Source: JBDIAR01 sp039812545 (GTDB lineage: Bacteria; Actinomycetota; Actinomycetes; Actinomycetales; Dermatophilaceae). From it: a stretch of DNA of 9,807 bases. The first letter of the stretch is position 1, and every line of letters begins with the position of its first letter. The translations under genes and the position numbers were made by a program. Shown here in pieces: positions 8,001 to 9,807 of the stretch. Where the stretch lies: contig JBDIAR010000131.1 in the NCBI GenBank assembly GCA_039812545.1, positions 1-9,807 on the forward strand. The letters are read 5' to 3'. The notes under the pieces are model-generated. The model was given only the letters and a program-made list of their open reading frames with translations, did not search any database and was not told the origin of the DNA.

Positions 8001-8313
8001 GGCGCTCCAGCCGGATGACCCGCAGGTCCGAGACAGCTGAGCGGATTGCCTGGTGGCCGGCGATGACGGCGGGCGACTCGTCGCTCGAGGCGACGTCGAC
8101 GATGGTCAGCGTGTCCGGGAGCGTGGTGGAGCGGACGAGGGCGTCGAGGTGGTCGGGCAGCCAGCGGGCGCCGTTGTGCACGACGAGCACGGCGTCGACG
8201 AGCGCTCGCCCGGATCCGTTGGGGGTGCTGTCGGGTGCGCCGGGTAGCCGGTCGGGCCGGGCCGGTGGATCCGACTCGGTGCCCGGTCGAACGATGCCGC
8301 TGAGCGCGGTCAC
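5026..8313 (-). CDS. Large GT2-family glycosyltransferase with polytopic membrane region
   Basis: A 1095-residue membrane glycosyltransferase. Residues 38-265 are a GT-A (family 2) domain: VDAVLVVHNG at 39-48, IVDVASSDES at 71-80, the metal/nucleotide site LLHDDGAPEP at 130-139 with Asp133-Asp134, then GGFDTAFDSQGADLDFGWRAQAAG at 223-246. It is followed by many hydrophobic segments, roughly at 295-318, 431-448, 526-548, 555-575, 577-600, 603-640, 645-665, 703-722, 728-750, 773-792 and 805-828, then a soluble region of about 240 residues, probably extracytoplasmic, and a last membrane helix at 1071-1087 with a basic tail. It likely transfers a sugar onto a lipid-linked or envelope glycan, but donor and acceptor are unknown. 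The GTG start at 8313 overlaps the whiB2 stop in GTGA, implying translational coupling; no good Shine-Dalgarno site is visible. DUF5719 follows after 22 bases. The architecture is the usual one for this locus in actinobacteria. Confidence 0.9.
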   Translation of the reverse strand: MTALSGIVRPGTESDPPARPDRLPGAPDSTPNGSGRALVDAVLVVHNGARWLPDHLDALVRSTTLPDTLTIVDVASSDESPAVIAGHQAIRSAVSDLRVIRLERPVAFGEAVRRAVDTLATAGPDHWLWLLHDDGAPEPTALSRLLDAVRRSPSVSVAGPKVVSWDDPRRFVEMGQQVTRTGRSLAAPAYGEVDQGQYDHRSDTLAVGSNGMLVRRTVFDELGGFDTAFDSQGADLDFGWRAQAAGRRVVVVPQAVVRDAAASYSGERVGGSGRFRARQRRAARRVALTQCSPLAAPFLALWIVATSIGAAAALLVVKRPRAAWAEFADIGALVAPWRGLSARWRHRHTRTVRRRDLATLFVSAGAANRKALDAIADAVTPVRSRRAVAVAGAVGAVGEPTSGSPGTDPLDPLDALHHLPASLPRRIVTNPGFLAALVAIAASLVTWREAIRAGLLGATTTGVAGGELRAAATDSAGLWHAFVDSWHGSGLGSGTTTSPATAILAGLTWLVERVPYVGAGRSPASVTVAWLLLAAMPLATVSAYLVGRVATRSRWFRGLVALAWGTAGVLTSALAQGRLTVVLAHILIPPVVAGFVLCCSRTGTYTAAFATGLGGALLAAVVPATLPIMLVACLLLLLFGPGTRRLRALVVAAVTVGLLGPWVLRFIDDPRLLASGPGLITTDTAAAPPWQMLLAQPDGTGGRFVWLMAPMVLLAIVAMVRHVGQRAKVVALLGTAALALVGLTLGLAAPHVFLGSATTGPGSSAVATAWPGVGLQLYLAGLLGAVLLGSSGMRRWMGSRRIGLRRVVAVATVCVLALSVFASAALAARRGLGSVVEVGRDELPAVAVDQSAGPLSNRLLVVNPGPAVVDYRLVGVEPGDLLRDLQRGDPSGESVADPGVVPAVQALLDGPTGMAGPRDAVRQGLAAQAIGFVVVQGGSPDLIRRLDATDGLTRLGGTDGRLMWRVMPRLAGTTELPSARLTIDAANGQPVAVVGVTGPHAATDQPVSAGSAGRTLVVAEAAAWADHARVSYDGRVLAPLAADGNPRYALPTEAGQLQISLDHDQSTWRFAQGILLALVVFLAIPFGTRRSRRRG

Positions 8314-8714
8314 ACCGCGCGCTTCTTCAGCTTGCGGCGCTCACGTTCGGACAGCCCGCCCCAGATGCCGAAGCGCTCGTCGTTGGCCAAGGCATACTCC
8401 AGGCATTCGGAGCGCACCTCGCAACTCACGCAGACCTTCTTGGCCTCGCGGGTGGAGCCCCCCTTCTCGGGGAAGAACGCCTCCGGGTCGGTCTGGGCGC
8501 ACAGCGAGCGCTCCTGCCAGGACGCCTCGACCTCGGCAGCCGAGACATCGGTCAGCGGCAGGTATGCCGTGCGGCCGGATCCGTCGAACCCGTCGCCGCT
8601 GTGGCCGGGCACCGCGCTGAGCCCTTTTCCGAAGGCCCCCGTGCCCATTGCGCCGGTTGTCCCCATTGCGCTGGTTGTGCCGATCCCTCCGCTGACGAGC
8701 GACATCTCGTGCAT
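8310..8714 (-). CDS. whiB2: WhiB-family iron-sulfur transcriptional regulator, WhiB2/WhmD type
   Basis: A 134-residue regulator binding a 4Fe-4S cluster through Cys72, Cys95, Cys98 and Cys104 (C-x22-CxxC-x5-C). The WhiB turn GIWGG is at 116-120, followed by the basic DNA-contact tail LSERERRKLKKR. WhiB2 (WhmD in M. smegmatis) is required for normal septation; assignment to this subgroup rests on the tail and on adjacency to cofD/fbiA, as in mycobacteria. Residues 1-50 are a Gly/Thr/Ala/Met-rich extension that includes a duplicated hexapeptide (TTSAMG, TTGAMG). The ATG at 8714 is preferred over the ATG at 8705 because AGGAGGG lies 5 bases upstream of the former. The stop overlaps the GT2 start by four bases, an unusually tight link between a regulator and an envelope enzyme. 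A good promoter and a palindrome lie upstream. Confidence 0.93.
   Translation of the reverse strand: MHEMSLVSGGIGTTSAMGTTGAMGTGAFGKGLSAVPGHSGDGFDGSGRTAYLPLTDVSAAEVEASWQERSLCAQTDPEAFFPEKGGSTREAKKVCVSCEVRSECLEYALANDERFGIWGGLSERERRKLKKRAV
8644..8679. repeat. 18-bp in-frame duplication in the whiB2 N-terminal region
   Basis: Two adjacent 18-bp units, CCCATTGCGCCGGTTGTC and CCCATTGCGCTGGTTGTG, differ at two positions. They encode TTGAMG and TTSAMG in the non-conserved N-terminal extension of WhiB2. Like the manB array the unit is 18 bp and keeps frame, but the sequences are unrelated. Confidence 0.85.
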
Positions 8715-8718
8715 CGCG

Positions 8719-8726
8719 CCCTCCTC
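8719..8726 (-). promoter_or_regulatory. Ribosome binding site of whiB2
   Basis: On the minus strand GAGGAGGG lies about 5 bases before the ATG at 8714. It is the strongest Shine-Dalgarno match in the window and decides the start over the in-frame ATG three codons downstream. Confidence 0.7.
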
Positions 8727-8787
8727 GACCCTGGTCGTATGCGAGGAAACCCTGCTCCGGCATACGGCGATGAACCACGTGGGTGAA

Positions 8788-8817
8788 ATTACAACCGTGT
8801 AATCCCCGTTTCGTCAA
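8788..8817 (-). promoter_or_regulatory. Sigma-70-type promoter of whiB2
   Basis: Reading the minus strand, TTGACG (8817 to 8812) matches 5 of 6 bases of the -35 consensus. After an 18-bp spacer comes TGTAAT (8793 to 8788), matching 5 of 6 bases of the -10 consensus. The predicted start is near 8781, giving a leader of about 67 bases before the ATG at 8714. The block is clearly AT-richer than its surroundings. It is the best promoter match in the window; strength and sigma factor are not known. Confidence 0.6.
8789..8802. promoter_or_regulatory. Inverted repeat TTACA-N4-TGTAA over the whiB2 -10 box
   Basis: TTACAACCGTGTAA has perfect 5-base arms around ACCG and covers most of the -10 box plus the adjoining spacer. 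A dimeric repressor bound here would block RNA polymerase. No known binding protein can be assigned from the sequence. Confidence 0.45.
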
Positions 8818-8968
8818 GGCCGACTCGAAAATCGCTCACAGCGCATCCGGAAAATCCAGCGCGACACGCCGAAGGTCCCGCATACCCGGTTTGCCCTGAC
8901 ATGCCCGATTTGCCGGGCTGGCCGCCTTCGACAGGTGGCTGTCGACCCGACCCCGGCCCGCTCGATGA

Positions 8969-8974
8969 CAGACT
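8969..8974 (+). promoter_or_regulatory. Possible -10 box for a leaderless cofD transcript
   Basis: CAGACT partly fits TANNNT (A at position 2, final T) and is followed by TTGCCC and then the cofD ATG. The 6-base gap and the absence of any Shine-Dalgarno site are consistent with leaderless initiation. No -35 element is evident, so this is weak. Confidence 0.3.
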
Positions 8975-8980
8975 TTGCCC

Positions 8981-9807
8981 ATGCGCATCACCGCTCTCGC
9001 CGGCGGGATCGGCGGCGCCCGATTCCTGCGTGGCCTCCTGCACCACCTCCAGCGGACCCCCGATCTCGCGGGCTCCACCGTCACGGTGATCTCGAACACC
9101 GGCGACGACATCACCTTGCACGGGCTGCGGATCTGCCCCGACATCGACTCGGTGCTCTACACCCTGGGCGGCGTCGGCGACGGCGAGCGTGGCTGGGGTC
9201 GCGCGGACGAGACCTACCACGCCCAGGAGGAACTCACCGCGCTCGGCTCGGGCCCCGCGTGGTTCACCCTGGGCGATCGGGACCTCGGCGTCCACATCGC
9301 CCGCAGCCAGCTGCTCGGCCTCGGCCATTCGCTCAGCGCGGTGACCGCCCGGCTGGCCGACCGGTTCGGGATGCCGCAGCGCGGGGTGACGGTCCTGCCG
9401 ATGTCCGACACCCCGGTCGAAACCCACGTGGTCGTCGACCTCGGCGAGGGTCCGACGGCGATCCACTTCCAGCAGTGGTGGGTCGAGTACCGAGCGGCCG
9501 TCCCCGCGCAGCGCTTCGTGTTGGCCGGGCTGGAACGCGCCCAGCCCGCGCCGGGGGTTCTGGAGGCGATCCGGGAGGCCGACGTCGTGCTGCTCCCGCC
9601 GAGCAATCCGGTGGTCTCGATCGGCATCATCTTGACCGTTCCGGGGGTTCGCGAGGCGTTGCGGGAGACCTCGGCGCCGGTCGTCGGGGTCTCTCCGATC
9701 GTCGCCGGTATGCCGGTGCGCGGACACGCCGACGCCTGCCTGGCCGCGATCGGCGTCCCCTGCACCGCGATGGGCGTCGCCGGCCTGTATGCCGATTTCC
9801 TCGACGG
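8981..9807 (+). CDS. cofD: CofD/FbiA, 2-phospho-L-lactate transferase of coenzyme F420 synthesis, 3' truncated by window
   Basis: Transfers the phosphoenolpyruvate- or phospholactate-derived moiety from its GDP-activated form onto the deazaflavin Fo, giving (dehydro-)F420-0 in the cytosol; in mycobacteria the orthologue is FbiA. The first 275 codons are present and the frame runs off the right edge, out of about 320-330 in the family. Visible motifs: the nucleotide-binding ALAGGIGGARFLRGL at the N-terminus; NTGDDITLHGLRICPDIDSVLYTLGG; WFTLGDRDLGVHIARSQLL; VLPMSDTPVETHV; HFQQWWVEYR; LLPPSNPVVSIGIIL; PIVAGMPVRGHADACL. The ATG at 8981 starts the protein directly at the conserved strand. It is divergent from whiB2, the same arrangement as in mycobacteria, where fbiB (cofE) follows fbiA. 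The assignment is very secure. Confidence 0.96.
   Translation, partial: MRITALAGGIGGARFLRGLLHHLQRTPDLAGSTVTVISNTGDDITLHGLRICPDIDSVLYTLGGVGDGERGWGRADETYHAQEELTALGSGPAWFTLGDRDLGVHIARSQLLGLGHSLSAVTARLADRFGMPQRGVTVLPMSDTPVETHVVVDLGEGPTAIHFQQWWVEYRAAVPAQRFVLAGLERAQPAPGVLEAIREADVVLLPPSNPVVSIGIILTVPGVREALRETSAPVVGVSPIVAGMPVRGHADACLAAIGVPCTAMGVAGLYADFLD

Larger units (their letters stand above)
8715..8980. promoter_or_regulatory. Divergent whiB2/cofD intergenic region (266 bp)
   Basis: Besides the whiB2 promoter and palindrome it holds two copies of GAAAATC (8827-8833 and 8850-8856), the only such A-runs nearby, upstream of the whiB2 -35. A near-direct repeat, CCCGGTTTGCC (8885-8895) and CCCGATTTGCC (8904-8914), lies on the cofD side. 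The heptamer GGCATAC is at 8759-8765 in the whiB2 leader. No small gene or RNA is supported. Confidence 0.6.
451..9793. repeat. Dispersed heptamer GTATGCC/GGCATAC, 18 copies
   Basis: GGCATAC on the plus strand begins at 451, 1456, 1853, 2586, 2828, 3909, 4767, 8391 and 8759. GTATGCC begins at 1198, 2673, 3689, 6682, 7268, 7744, 8562, 9708 and 9787. In 15 of 18 copies the next base in GTATGCC orientation is G (GTATGCCG). By base composition (taking 70% GC) about one copy would be expected on both strands. Copies fall in seven of the eight genes (not the zincin) and once in the whiB2 leader. Function unknown. Confidence 0.85.

Overview
The window is a GC-rich (about 70% by eye), densely coded piece of an actinobacterial chromosome. 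Its gene set is the conserved neighbourhood around cofD/fbiA, whiB2, an envelope glycosyltransferase, DUF5719, a degenerate zincin, DUF3499 and manB, which in mycobacteria corresponds to the Rv3257c-Rv3261 area. An F420 biosynthesis gene, a WhiB2-type regulator and GTG/leaderless starts all fit Actinomycetota. I cannot name the genus; a Micrococcales-like, F420-producing organism is only a guess.

Layout from left to right. Position 1-1545, minus strand: manB (phosphomannomutase), still open at the left edge, with five identical 18-bp repeats at its 3' end that add an (NHNTGK)n tail. 1556-2419, minus: a nitrilase-superfamily amidohydrolase lying between DUF3499 and manB. 2429-2896, minus: DUF3499 protein with a collagen-like tail. 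2897-2990: short divergent promoter region. 2991-3434, plus: small metallopeptidase-like (zincin) protein lacking the HExxH histidines. 3471-5003, minus: DUF5719 membrane-anchored protein. 5026-8313, minus: 1095-residue GT2 glycosyltransferase with many membrane segments. 8310-8714, minus: WhiB2-type Fe-S regulator, overlapping the GT2 start by 4 bases (GTGA). 8715-8980: divergent regulatory region with a good sigma-70-type promoter for whiB2 and a palindrome over its -10. 8981 to the right edge, plus: cofD/fbiA, partial.

The transcription units look like whiB2-GT2-DUF5719 (minus), DUF3499-nitrilase-manB (minus), zincin alone (plus) and cofD onward (plus). WhiB2 (septation and cell-division control), ManB (mannose-1-phosphate for GDP-mannose and mannosylated envelope glycans) and the membrane GT2/DUF5719 pair suggest an envelope-growth theme. 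cofD belongs to a separate cofactor pathway.

The most unusual signal is not a gene. The heptamer GTATGCC (complement GGCATAC) occurs 18 times, nine in each orientation, where base composition predicts about one. It is spread through seven of the eight genes and one untranslated leader, sits in all codon phases, and is spelled with rare codons (TAT, GCA, GGT, ATA). The near-synonymous GTACGCC occurs once. This looks like a DNA-level motif or a sequence-specific mutational bias.
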